DNA of 7,677 nt from DYHD01 sp964411065 (GCA_964411065.1 CAYPJO010000079.1:1-7677), one strand, 5' to 3'. Numbered from the stretch's first letter, positions 1 to 5,560 are shown. Notes: generated from the letters alone by a model not told the origin. Numbers and translations: made by a program.

Positions 1-29
1 AAATTTTTTAACTATACTTCTAAGAACCT

Positions 30-260
30 CTATTTCGAGTTCTTTTTCGGCAAGTTCTTGAGCCTGAGATTTTCATCCTCAAGGACTTTAAGTCTTTTGG
101 CCTCTAAAGAGGTCATACCCTTGAATTTCTGCCTCCATTTCTTAAAGGTGCTTCTTGAGACTGAGTACTTGCGGCATACCTCTGCTATGGAGTTTCCTGG
201 AAGTTCTGCTAAAGAAAGAATCTGTATTATCCTTTCAACCGGATATTTCGTTTGTTTCAT
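30..260 (-). CDS. IS3-family transposase OrfA, apparently frameshifted
   Basis: OrfA is the DNA-binding half of an IS3-type transposase. It recognises the element ends and normally forms OrfAB with the DDE catalytic subunit through a programmed frameshift. Residues 1-50 form the expected helix-turn-helix, with the family-typical stretch IAEVCRKYSVSRSTFKKWRQ at about 25-44. From about residue 52 the start of the coiled coil follows (EAKRLKVLEDENLRLK). The frame then runs into a short unrelated tail, NLPKKNSK, and stops. In the -1 frame from bases 57-59 the DNA instead reads ELAEKELEIEVLRSIVKKF to the window edge, which is the normal OrfA continuation. This points to loss of one base, or less likely to an unusual frameshift site. 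The ATG at 258-260 follows a GGAG at 269-272 with 8 bases between. The orfA assignment is secure; whether the product is functional is doubtful. Confidence 0.85.
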   Translation of the reverse strand: MKQTKYPVERIIQILSLAELPGNSIAEVCRKYSVSRSTFKKWRQKFKGMTSLEAKRLKVLEDENLRLKNLPKKNSK

Positions 261-281
261 AGGCTACTCTCCTTTTTTTGA

Positions 282-308
282 ATTATATCTCTATTTTTGT
301 TATTCCAA
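282..308 (-). promoter_or_regulatory. putative IS3 orfA promoter
   Basis: On the minus strand a perfect TATAAT (282-287) lies 15 bases from TTGGAA (303-308), or 17 bases from an overlapping TTTTGG (305-310). It sits between the element end and the orfA ribosome binding site, where IS3 elements usually carry a weak resident promoter. Inferred from motif match and position only. Confidence 0.45.
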
Positions 309-312
309 AAAA

Positions 313-326
313 CGGGGTGCTGGTCA
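313..326 (-). repeat. terminal inverted repeat (one end) of the IS3 element
   Basis: Read on the minus strand, the sequence is TGACCAGCACCCCG followed by a T run and GGA. A TGACC...CCCC start is typical of IS3-family ends. It lies about 52 bases upstream of the orfA start, a normal distance. The partner repeat is outside the window, so the assignment rests on sequence style and position. Confidence 0.6.
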
Positions 327-751
327 GATTAATTGAAATAAAATATTTGGTTTTTTTGGTTTTTTCGCTAAATCGATATTAAAGAGGAGATAAAGCTATC
401 TTTAGGAAAGATTAAAAGTTTTTATAAAAATCAGGAAGTAAAGCTATCTAATAGATCCTTTGAAAATTTTAAAAAAAGAAGCAAGTCAATATTATGGAGA
501 ATTGCTAATTAGAAAAACTGAAAAAGATTTATTTATCACATCAGTTTTATCTTTATTGAAGCGCCTTTTGAAATAAATTTATTTAGGCTATTTAAATCGG
601 CTATGTTTGAAAAAATAAGAGAGGATTTTTTGTGATATCGTATATAAACATTAAGAGATTAATCTCTTTTCCAAAAACTATTAAGAGACTCTCAATTTCA
701 ATCTGTCAACAGGTTGTAAATACTTTAAGATATCTGTTTCCAATTAAAAGA
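327..751. other. AT-rich intergenic stretch without a convincing gene
   Basis: No complete gene with a sensible start and ribosome binding site is visible in about 425 bases. Two overlapping plus-strand stretches stay open without a good start codon: 372-509 (46 codons) and 442-573 (44 codons, ending LSLLKRLLK). They could be remnants of a decayed gene next to the insertion sequence, but I recognise no family in either. The 11-mer TAAAGCTATCT occurs twice (391-401 and 439-449). Three small inverted repeats sit at 653-716. A plus-strand frame beginning with GTG at 632 has a purine-rich GAGAGGA upstream, but it overlaps the minus-strand small gene and looks spurious. Confidence 0.6.
653..668. 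repeat. 16-base perfect palindrome AAGAGATT/AATCTCTT
   Basis: The two 8-base arms are exact reverse complements with no central spacer. A second, imperfect palindrome, TTAAGAGACTCTCAA (681-695), shares the AAGAGA core, and a third, CAATCTGTCAACAGGTTG (699-716), follows. All three lie 36-99 bases beyond the stop codon of the minus-strand gene at 752-964. They could form hairpins in its 3' untranslated region or bind a dimeric protein. None has the GC-rich stem and clean U tract of a classic intrinsic terminator. Confidence 0.5.
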
Positions 752-964
752 TTATTCAATTATCAAATCCTTTGTAGGGTTAGAAGGCTTTTTGTTCTGC
801 GAAAAAGCATAATACAAACAATCTCTGTGACATTCATGAAAGCAATTTTTTACATCTGTAGCCCCCATAAATTTTAGAAAATTGCCGGTAACATCACACA
901 CTAACCCTTCATGGTGGCCTTTTAGATATTGGCAAATTGAAATACTATTACAAACATCAAACAC
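752..964 (-). CDS. small cysteine-rich protein of unknown function (70 aa)
   Basis: The function is unknown. The product has six cysteines (C5, C11, C23, C41, C45, C49) and several histidines in 70 residues. The centre reads CQYLKGHHEGLVC, and a later block reads VKNCFHECHRDCLYY with C-x3-C-x3-C spacing. This layout, a C-x-YLKG start and a cluster ending C-x-x-Y, reminds me of short uncharacterised cysteine-rich proteins in anaerobic Gram-negatives. Metal or Fe-S binding is plausible but is inference. The C-terminal 20 residues are polar and probably unstructured. The start is GTG (962-964) with GAGG at 972-975, 7 bases upstream, which supports a real gene. No signal peptide or membrane segment is visible. 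It follows the nitrilase gene on the same strand after 149 bases that contain a promoter candidate, so it is probably transcribed separately. Confidence 0.65.
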   Translation of the reverse strand: MFDVCNSISICQYLKGHHEGLVCDVTGNFLKFMGATDVKNCFHECHRDCLYYAFSQNKKPSNPTKDLIIE

Positions 965-971
965 CTTTACA

Positions 972-975
972 CCTC
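972..975 (-). promoter_or_regulatory. Shine-Dalgarno site of the small cysteine-rich gene
   Basis: On the minus strand GAGGTG precedes the GTG codon, with 7 bases between GAGG and GTG. It fixes the GTG at 962-964 as the start and is the main evidence that this short frame is translated. Confidence 0.6.
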
Positions 976-994
976 AGTTATTCTTTAATTTTTT

Positions 995-1022
995 ATAATA
1001 TAATACTCATAATTTGTTACAA
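995..1022 (-). promoter_or_regulatory. candidate promoter of the small cysteine-rich gene
   Basis: On the minus strand TTGTAA (1017-1022, 4 of 6 consensus bases) and TATTAT (995-1000, 5 of 6) are 16 bases apart. Transcription would begin near 988, about 24 bases before the GTG start. In such AT-rich DNA chance matches are common, so this is tentative. The -35 element lies inside one of the TGTTACAAA repeats. Confidence 0.35.
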
Positions 1023-1062
1023 AAATTTTAAAGTTATGTTAATTTTATGTTACAAATTGTAA
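1015..1062. repeat. helically phased TGTTA repeats with a 13-base palindrome
   Basis: TGTTA occurs at 1015, 1037 and 1048, with a one-mismatch TTTTA at 1026, so the units recur every 11 bases. The outer copies extend to TGTTACAAA (1015-1023 and 1048-1056). The last one merges into TTACAA-A-TTGTAA (1050-1062), a palindrome around one central base. The cluster overlaps and lies upstream of the candidate promoter of the 752-964 gene, where a regulator would bind. No known operator was recognised. Confidence 0.45.
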
Positions 1063-1113
1063 AACCAGAAAGACAAAAAAGTTTTTTATATTTTGAGAGT
1101 AAAGGTTTTAAAA

Positions 1114-1911
1114 TTAAATTTTATAAAATTCTGGTCGTCTGTCCTTAAAAAGATCATTATATTTATTGATAGCTTTGTTTTTTGCTAAATTTAGATCGAT
1201 TTCTATTATCCTTACCTCTTCTTTATCTTCTGAAGCTCTGACAATAACTTCTCCATTGGGAGAGGTTACCTGACTCATTCCTATGAAGTTGTAGCCTTGT
1301 CCATTCCTTCTTTTTTCTTCACCCACCCTGTTAGCTGTTATAGCATATATTCTATTTTCAAGGCATCTAAAGGGCATTGCATGGGGGCAATAGGGTAGCA
1401 CTAAGTTTGAAGGATGTGCAACTATTTCTGCACCTAATAAAGCTAATGTTCTCATTGATTCTGGGAAAAACCAATCAAAACAGATCATTATCCCAATTCT
1501 ACCTATTGATGTCTCCCATACTCTGAACCCCGTATCACCTGGTGTAAAAAAGAGTTTTTCTTCAAAGAATAGATGGGTCTTCCTATATACCCCTAAAAAG
1601 CCCTCCGGGCCTGTTATGATAGCAGAGTTATAGTATTTATCACCCCTTTTCTCCGGCAACCCTGCAATTATAAAGATTTTTTTCTTTTCCGATATTCCCG
1701 AAAGGTGTAAAGTTGTCTTACCATAAGGAACTGCTTCCGACAAATCCTGCACCTCTTCATTGGAGATAAACTGATATCCTGTAGCAAAAAATTCTGGCAA
1801 TACAATTAGATCTACTTCATCTATAGCCTCTATAACATCTAAAGCTCTTTTTAAATTTTCACTCTTTTTGCCAAAAACTGGTTCTGACTGATAAAATCCA
1901 ACCTTAATCAT
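1114..1911 (-). CDS. nitrilase-superfamily carbon-nitrogen hydrolase
   Basis: This is a cytoplasmic hydrolase of C-N bonds in amides, omega-amides, carbamoyl compounds or nitriles; the substrate cannot be read from the sequence. The Glu-Lys-Cys triad of the superfamily is complete: E40 in LPEFFATGY, K111 in YRKTHLFFEE and C144 in ICFDWFFPE. The adjacent E118 matches the second conserved glutamate. The 265-residue length is normal for a stand-alone CN_hydrolase domain, so nothing appears truncated. The FF after PE at 41-42 and the FDWFFPE context resemble the aliphatic amidase and N-carbamoyl branches, but the subclass is open. The ATG at 1909-1911 is preceded by AGGGGGG about 9 bases upstream. 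It is divergent from hpt across 211 bases. The family call is secure; no partner gene hints at the substrate. Confidence 0.9.
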   Translation of the reverse strand: MIKVGFYQSEPVFGKKSENLKRALDVIEAIDEVDLIVLPEFFATGYQFISNEEVQDLSEAVPYGKTTLHLSGISEKKKIFIIAGLPEKRGDKYYNSAIITGPEGFLGVYRKTHLFFEEKLFFTPGDTGFRVWETSIGRIGIMICFDWFFPESMRTLALLGAEIVAHPSNLVLPYCPHAMPFRCLENRIYAITANRVGEEKRRNGQGYNFIGMSQVTSPNGEVIVRASEDKEEVRIIEIDLNLAKNKAINKYNDLFKDRRPEFYKI

Positions 1912-2122
1912 ACCTTACTACCCCCCTGTTTATAGAATGGAGCTCTTGATTATTAAATATCTTGACTACATTTATCAATTTTCAAAATTAAGAGAGAAAA
2001 TACTGACTTAAAAATTGTAAAATATATATCCCTTTAAAGTTTTTTAGATGAAGAAAATTATAAAGTATAATTTTTGGATAGCTTTTAAGTTTTGGAAATT
2101 TATTTATTAGTCTATTTTATAG
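1912..2122. other. divergent intergenic region between the nitrilase gene and hpt
   Basis: The 211 bases carry the control signals for both directions and are very AT-rich. A plus-strand promoter candidate lies at 2043-2071. For the minus strand only weak matches are visible, for example TTGATA at 1973-1978 and TATAAA near 1930, with no convincing pair. TCTTGA occurs twice on the plus strand (about 1944 and 1960). No small gene was found. Confidence 0.5.
2043..2071 (+). promoter_or_regulatory. candidate promoter of the hpt-queD-pmbA-acd operon
   Basis: TTTAGA (2043-2048, 4 of 6) and a perfect TATAAT (2066-2071) are 17 bases apart. Transcription would begin near 2078, about 45 bases before hpt. 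It is the best match in front of the operon, and the following genes are too close together to need their own promoters. Confidence 0.5.
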
Positions 2123-2635
2123 ATGTTTTTAGAGCTCTTATATAGTGCCGAAAGTATCCATTCCAGAGTTTTGGAATTGGCTGATGAGATTTCCCGTGAC
2201 TATCATGAAAAAGAAATTGTAGCTATAGGCATATTAAAAGGTGCTTTTATCTTTTTTGCAGATATTATAAGAGCTCTAAAAATTCCAACATGTATCGACT
2301 TTTTGACAGCATCAAGCTATCTTGATACTACCTCAACAGGTGTGGTTAAGATACATTGTGATATCTCGCTAAATATTTCAAATCGAGATATTTTATTAAT
2401 AGATGATATAGTGGACACAGGTTTATCGCTAAATTTTATCAGACAACATTTACTCGCAAAGAATCCTACTTCTCTAAAAATATGTGTTCTTTTTGACAAG
2501 AGGTCGAGGAGAATCATAAATGTTCCAGTCGATTACGTTGGATTCGAGATTCCTGATGAATTTGTAGTAGGATATGGCCTTGATTATAATAATAAGTATA
2601 GAAATCTTCCTTATCTTGCAATTCTAAGAAAATGA
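2123..2635 (+). CDS. hpt: hypoxanthine phosphoribosyltransferase
   Basis: The enzyme salvages hypoxanthine and guanine with PRPP, giving IMP and GMP in the cytoplasm. Visible motifs in order are GILKGAFIFFADI (36-48), the flexible-loop region SSYLDTTSTGVV (64-75), the PRPP-binding motif LLIDDIVDTGLSL (91-103) and the base-binding C-terminal block GYGLDYNNKYRNLPYLAIL. The loop usually begins SSYG; here the glycine is leucine. The 170-residue length is close to bacterial HPRTs, with an N terminus a few residues shorter than usual. A stop codon (TAG) directly precedes the ATG, so no longer start exists, yet no Shine-Dalgarno sequence is visible. It heads the operon, 17 bases before queD. The family call is secure, though guanine-specific or xanthine-using relatives cannot be excluded. 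Confidence 0.93.
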   Translation: MFLELLYSAESIHSRVLELADEISRDYHEKEIVAIGILKGAFIFFADIIRALKIPTCIDFLTASSYLDTTSTGVVKIHCDISLNISNRDILLIDDIVDTGLSLNFIRQHLLAKNPTSLKICVLFDKRSRRIINVPVDYVGFEIPDEFVVGYGLDYNNKYRNLPYLAILRK

Positions 2636-2652
2636 ATTTATAAGAGGTTTAG

Positions 2653-3036
2653 ATGTATAAACTAATGATAGAGACAGACTTTTCTGCAGCACACCAATTA
2701 AGAGGGTATAAAGGTAAGTGCGAGAACCTCCATGGTCATAATTGGAAAGTGCAAGTATCTGTGATATCAGAAGTTCTAAATGAGATTGAGCTTGTTATAG
2801 ATTTTCACGAACTTAAGGAAATTACAAAGGAAATAGTGTCAAATCTTGATCATAAAATAATTAATAATGTTTACCCCTTTATGGAAAAAAATCCTTCTTC
2901 AGAGAATATAGCAAAGTGGATCTATGATTCTTTAAAAGAAAAATTAAAGGCAAAATATGACCACATAGAAGTTTCTTCTGTTACAGTCTGGGAGTCTTCT
3001 ACTGCTTCTGCAACTTATTATGAAAGGGGTTGTTGA
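2653..3036 (+). CDS. queD: 6-carboxy-5,6,7,8-tetrahydropterin synthase
   Basis: QueD converts 7,8-dihydroneopterin triphosphate, made from GTP, into 6-carboxytetrahydropterin, an early step toward preQ0 and the tRNA base queuosine. The zinc ligands are H14 (FSAAHQL) and H27/H29 (ENLHGHNW). C23, in the CENLHGH context, is the catalytic cysteine, and D66/H67 (NLDHKIIN) are the conserved Asp-His pair. E114 in TVWESSTASATY is the substrate-anchoring glutamate. The CxxxHGH pattern and the 127-residue length favour QueD over true pyruvoyltetrahydropterin synthases. AGAGG (2643-2647) lies 5 bases before the ATG. The other queuosine genes (queC, queE, queF) are not in the window. Its end abuts the next gene, so coupling is likely. 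Confidence 0.92.
   Translation: MYKLMIETDFSAAHQLRGYKGKCENLHGHNWKVQVSVISEVLNEIELVIDFHELKEITKEIVSNLDHKIINNVYPFMEKNPSSENIAKWIYDSLKEKLKAKYDHIEVSSVTVWESSTASATYYERGC
3023..3029 (+). promoter_or_regulatory. Shine-Dalgarno site that decides the pmbA start
   Basis: AAAGGGG lies inside the last codons of queD and 8 bases before a TTG at 3038-3040. The in-frame ATG at 3020 lies upstream of this site and has no ribosome binding sequence of its own. TTG is therefore the likelier start. Confidence 0.6.
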
Positions 3037-3037
3037 T

Positions 3038-4375
3038 TTGTTAGACAGAGAGTTAGCAAAAGGAATAGTAGATCATGCCATTTCTTTGGGAGCTTCAGAA
3101 GCAGAACTTTATTGTAGAAATGTAAAAAGATTAGGAATTGAAGTGAAAGATCAAAAAATTGAAGCTTTAGAGTCTTCTTTTTCATTTGGATATGCTATCA
3201 GATTGATAAGAGAAAATAAAATTGGTTTCTCCTATTCGACAGATATAGGGGCAATCAAAAGTGTCTTACAGAATGCATTAGAAGCATCCCGATACTCTGA
3301 ACCTGATGAAAATATCTGTCTACCCCTCTCTAAAATGCCGCAGAAAGTCGAGATTTTTGATAAGAAAATAGAGTCTATTACAGAAAAGGATGCGGTAGAG
3401 TATATTATGATGATGGAATTAGCAGCCTTTAATTTAGACTCAAAAATAAAAAAAACAAGAAAGGTCTCAGGATCTTTTTCTGTTTCCAGTACCTATATAG
3501 TTAATTCACACGGAATGATGGTAGATTATTCAGCCACCTCATGTTCAGCTCAGATAATGGCAATTGCTGAAGATGGTAAGGATAGTCAAATGGGTTGGTA
3601 TTATAGTGGAAGCAGATTTTTAGATGAAATAGATTTCAAAAAGGTAGGTGAAGAAGCTGCAAAGAGAGCTTCTTTTCTCCTTAATGCAAAAAAAATCTAT
3701 CCATCAAAAGGCTTTATTTTATTTGACGGGTTAATTGTTGTAGATTTTTTAAGTCTCCTTGCCAATTCATTATCTTCCGAGGCTGTTCAGAAAGGCAAAT
3801 CACTGCTTGCTAATAAAATTTCTAATCAGGTTTTGTCTGAAAAATTAAATGTAATTGATAATGGTGTAATGAATTATAAGTTGGGGAGTCGACCAGTTGA
3901 TGACGAGGGTGTTCCCACTCAACATAAAGTTTTGATTGAGAAGGGCGTCCTTAAAACCTTTCTCTACAATACCTATACAGCAAAAAAGGATAAAGTCTTT
4001 TCTACTGGTAATGCTTTCAGAGGAGGGTATACTAATCTACCATCTATAGCTCCATCTAATTTATTTATAGAATCAGCCATAGGGAGTGAAACATACACTT
4101 TTGATGAATTATTAAAGACTGTTGATAAAGGAATCTATGTCCTTGAGACTATGGGGATGCATACCGCTAATCCAATTTCAGGCGATTTCTCAATAGGGGT
4201 GTCAGGCATTTGGATAGAAAAGGGAGAGCTAAAAAATCCTGTTAAAGAAGCCGTAATATCCGGGAATTTATTAGAACTTTTTAGAAAAATAGTTATGATC
4301 GGTAATGATTTAAAGTTTTTTGGAAATCTAGGTGCCCCGTCTCTCTTGATTGAGGATGTTGATATTAGTGGTTAA
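3038..4375 (+). CDS. pmbA: TldE/PmbA-type protein (TldD/PmbA family)
   Basis: In E. coli, TldD and TldE (PmbA) form a heterodimeric zinc protease that processes microcin B17 and CcdA. TldD carries the metal-binding HExxxH and TldE lacks it. This protein has no HExxxH motif, so it is the TldE/PmbA type. The N-terminal half shows the family start (ELAKGIVDHAISLGASEAEL). The C-terminal half has RPVDDEGVPTQHKVLIEKGV, STGNAFRGGYTNLPSIAPSN and ISGDFSIGVSGIWIEKGEL, all typical. With the TTG start the length is about 445 residues, normal for PmbA; an ATG at 3020 would add six and overlap queD. The TTG begins one base after the queD stop. No tldD gene is within the window, so a partner would have to be elsewhere. 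Family secure, substrate unknown. Confidence 0.85.
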   Translation: MLDRELAKGIVDHAISLGASEAELYCRNVKRLGIEVKDQKIEALESSFSFGYAIRLIRENKIGFSYSTDIGAIKSVLQNALEASRYSEPDENICLPLSKMPQKVEIFDKKIESITEKDAVEYIMMMELAAFNLDSKIKKTRKVSGSFSVSSTYIVNSHGMMVDYSATSCSAQIMAIAEDGKDSQMGWYYSGSRFLDEIDFKKVGEEAAKRASFLLNAKKIYPSKGFILFDGLIVVDFLSLLANSLSSEAVQKGKSLLANKISNQVLSEKLNVIDNGVMNYKLGSRPVDDEGVPTQHKVLIEKGVLKTFLYNTYTAKKDKVFSTGNAFRGGYTNLPSIAPSNLFIESAIGSETYTFDELLKTVDKGIYVLETMGMHTANPISGDFSIGVSGIWIEKGELKNPVKEAVISGNLLELFRKIVMIGNDLKFFGNLGAPSLLIEDVDISG

Positions 4376-4392
4376 TAAGGTTTTAAAAGTAA

Positions 4393-4397
4393 GGAGG
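4393..4397 (+). promoter_or_regulatory. strong Shine-Dalgarno site of the acyl-CoA dehydrogenase gene
   Basis: AAGGAGG ends 7 bases before the ATG at 4405, the strongest ribosome binding site in the operon. The gene may therefore be translated more heavily than hpt, which has none visible. Confidence 0.6.
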
Positions 4398-4404
4398 AAT
4401 TTGA

Positions 4405-5559
4405 ATGGACTATTTTTTAACGGAAGAACAGCAAATGGTCAAAGAACTGGCACGTCAAATAGCAGAAGAGAAGATTGTTCCGGTGAGAGCAGAACTTGAT
4501 GAAAAGGAAGAATTTCCTAGAGAAATAATACAGGTAATCGCAAAATCAGATCTGTTGGGAATATACATACCCGAAGAGTATGGAGGCCTTGGTAAAGGCA
4601 GTTTCGATCTATGTCTCGCAATTGAAGAGTTTTCAAGAGCTTGTTTAGGCGTTGCTACAACTTATGCTGCTAATGCATTAGGAACTTATCCTATAATGCT
4701 TTTTGGTTCCGAGGAGCAAAAGAAGAAGTATCTCCCAAAAATAGCTTCTGGAGAATATCTTGTCGCTTTTGGTTTAACTGAGCCGTCCGCTGGCAGTGAT
4801 GCAGGGGCGATTCAGTCAACTGCGGTTCTTAGAGGTAATGAATACATCTTAAATGGTACAAAACAGTGGATTACTAATGGTGGAGAGGCAGATATCTATA
4901 CAATAATAGCTATGACTGATAAATCAAAAGGTCCAAGAGGTGCTTCTGCTTTCATAGTAGAGAAAGGTATGGAAGGTTTCAGATTCGGCAAAAAAGAAAA
5001 AAAGATGGGGATAAGGGCTTCTACCACTTGTGAATTAATTTTCGAGAATTGTAGAATTCCCAAGGAGAATCTCATTGCTAAAGAAGGGGCTGGATTCATA
5101 ATTGCTATGAAGACACTCGATAAAGCAAGAGTTGGTGTCGGAGCTCAAGGGGTTGGATTAGCTCAAGGTGCTTTTGAAGAAGCTTTAGCCTTCGCCAAAC
5201 AGAGATATCAATTTGGGCATCCTATTATTAGCTTTCAAGCTGTTCAACATATGCTTGCAGATATGGCAATCCAAATTGAGGCTGCCAGAGCATTAGTGTA
5301 TGCAGTTGCTCGTTTCATTGATAGTGATGCAAAAGACGTGGCTAAAGAATCTGCGATTGCCAAGACTTTTGCTACAGATGTTTGTATGAAGGTTACTACT
5401 GATGCAGTTCAAATTATGGGCGGTGCTGGTTATATGAGGGAATATCCTGTAGAGAAGATGATGAGAGATGCTAAAATTCTTCAGATTTATGAGGGAACCA
5501 ACCAGATACAGAGAAATATAATAGGTCAAGCACTTATAAAGGAAAGCAACAAAAAATAG
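4405..5559 (+). CDS. acyl-CoA dehydrogenase (FAD-dependent, short-chain type)
   Basis: The enzyme makes an alpha,beta-double bond in an acyl-CoA, passing electrons from FAD to an electron-transfer flavoprotein. The N-terminal helical domain starts MDYFLTEEQQMVKELARQIA. The middle domain has FGLTEPSAGSDAG (122-134) and NGTKQWITNGG, the flavin and substrate contact motifs. The C-terminal domain has RYQFGHPIISFQAVQ, QIMGGAGYMREYPVEKMMRDAK and IYEGTNQIQRNI. The catalytic base is E363 in YEGTNQIQR, the position used in short- and medium-chain enzymes. At 384 residues it is full length and most resembles the butyryl-CoA (short-chain) group, but chain length or a branched or aromatic substrate cannot be assigned. 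No etfA/etfB or thiolase gene is nearby. It follows pmbA by 29 bases and ends one base from the convergent argC stop. Confidence 0.92.
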   Translation: MDYFLTEEQQMVKELARQIAEEKIVPVRAELDEKEEFPREIIQVIAKSDLLGIYIPEEYGGLGKGSFDLCLAIEEFSRACLGVATTYAANALGTYPIMLFGSEEQKKKYLPKIASGEYLVAFGLTEPSAGSDAGAIQSTAVLRGNEYILNGTKQWITNGGEADIYTIIAMTDKSKGPRGASAFIVEKGMEGFRFGKKEKKMGIRASTTCELIFENCRIPKENLIAKEGAGFIIAMKTLDKARVGVGAQGVGLAQGAFEEALAFAKQRYQFGHPIISFQAVQHMLADMAIQIEAARALVYAVARFIDSDAKDVAKESAIAKTFATDVCMKVTTDAVQIMGGAGYMREYPVEKMMRDAKILQIYEGTNQIQRNIIGQALIKESNKK

Positions 5560-5560
5560 A

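Larger units (their letters stand above)
1..326 (-). mobile_element. IS3-family insertion sequence, orfA-proximal end (continues past the left edge)
   Basis: This is the upstream end of an IS3-family element read on the minus strand. Inward from the outer boundary it has a terminal sequence starting TGACCAGCACCCCG (minus strand, 313-326), a promoter, a ribosome binding site and a frameshifted orfA. IS3 elements typically begin with TG followed by a C-rich stretch, which matches. The orfB half and the other terminal repeat lie outside the window, so the exact boundary and the target duplication cannot be confirmed. If the end is base 326, the bases next to it (327-331, GATTA) would be one copy of a target duplication. 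The orfA damage suggests the copy may be inactive. Confidence 0.8.

Noticed and set aside
58..336. Plus-strand 92-codon frame across the IS3 end
   Set aside because: It is antisense to orfA, whose family match is clear, and it crosses the IS terminal sequence. It has no recognisable domain.
653..716. A CRISPR-like array in the repeated AAGAGA stretch
   Set aside because: The repeats are short, unequal and palindromic with irregular spacing, with no 25-40 base repeat units or spacers.
632..877. Plus-strand 81-codon frame starting with GTG, with GAGAGGA upstream
   Set aside because: It overlaps the minus-strand cysteine-rich gene by 126 bases, runs through the palindromes at 653-716, and its product has no recognisable pattern. 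The minus-strand gene has a better site and a structured cysteine pattern.
1075..1087. AAAAAAGTTTTTT as a terminator after the nitrilase gene
   Set aside because: The arms are only A and T around one base and would make a very unstable hairpin, so it is not listed as a terminator.
2092..2120. A promoter directly before hpt that would give a leaderless message
   Set aside because: TTGGAA with TTTTAT at 2115-2120 would start transcription after the ATG. The 2043-2071 pair fits better.
2317..2517. Minus-strand frame inside hpt
   Set aside because: Antisense shadow of a well-supported gene, without a ribosome site or family match.
4896..5099. Minus-strand frame inside the acyl-CoA dehydrogenase gene
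   Set aside because: Antisense shadow of a full-length conserved gene. The same holds for the minus-strand frame at 5293-5529.
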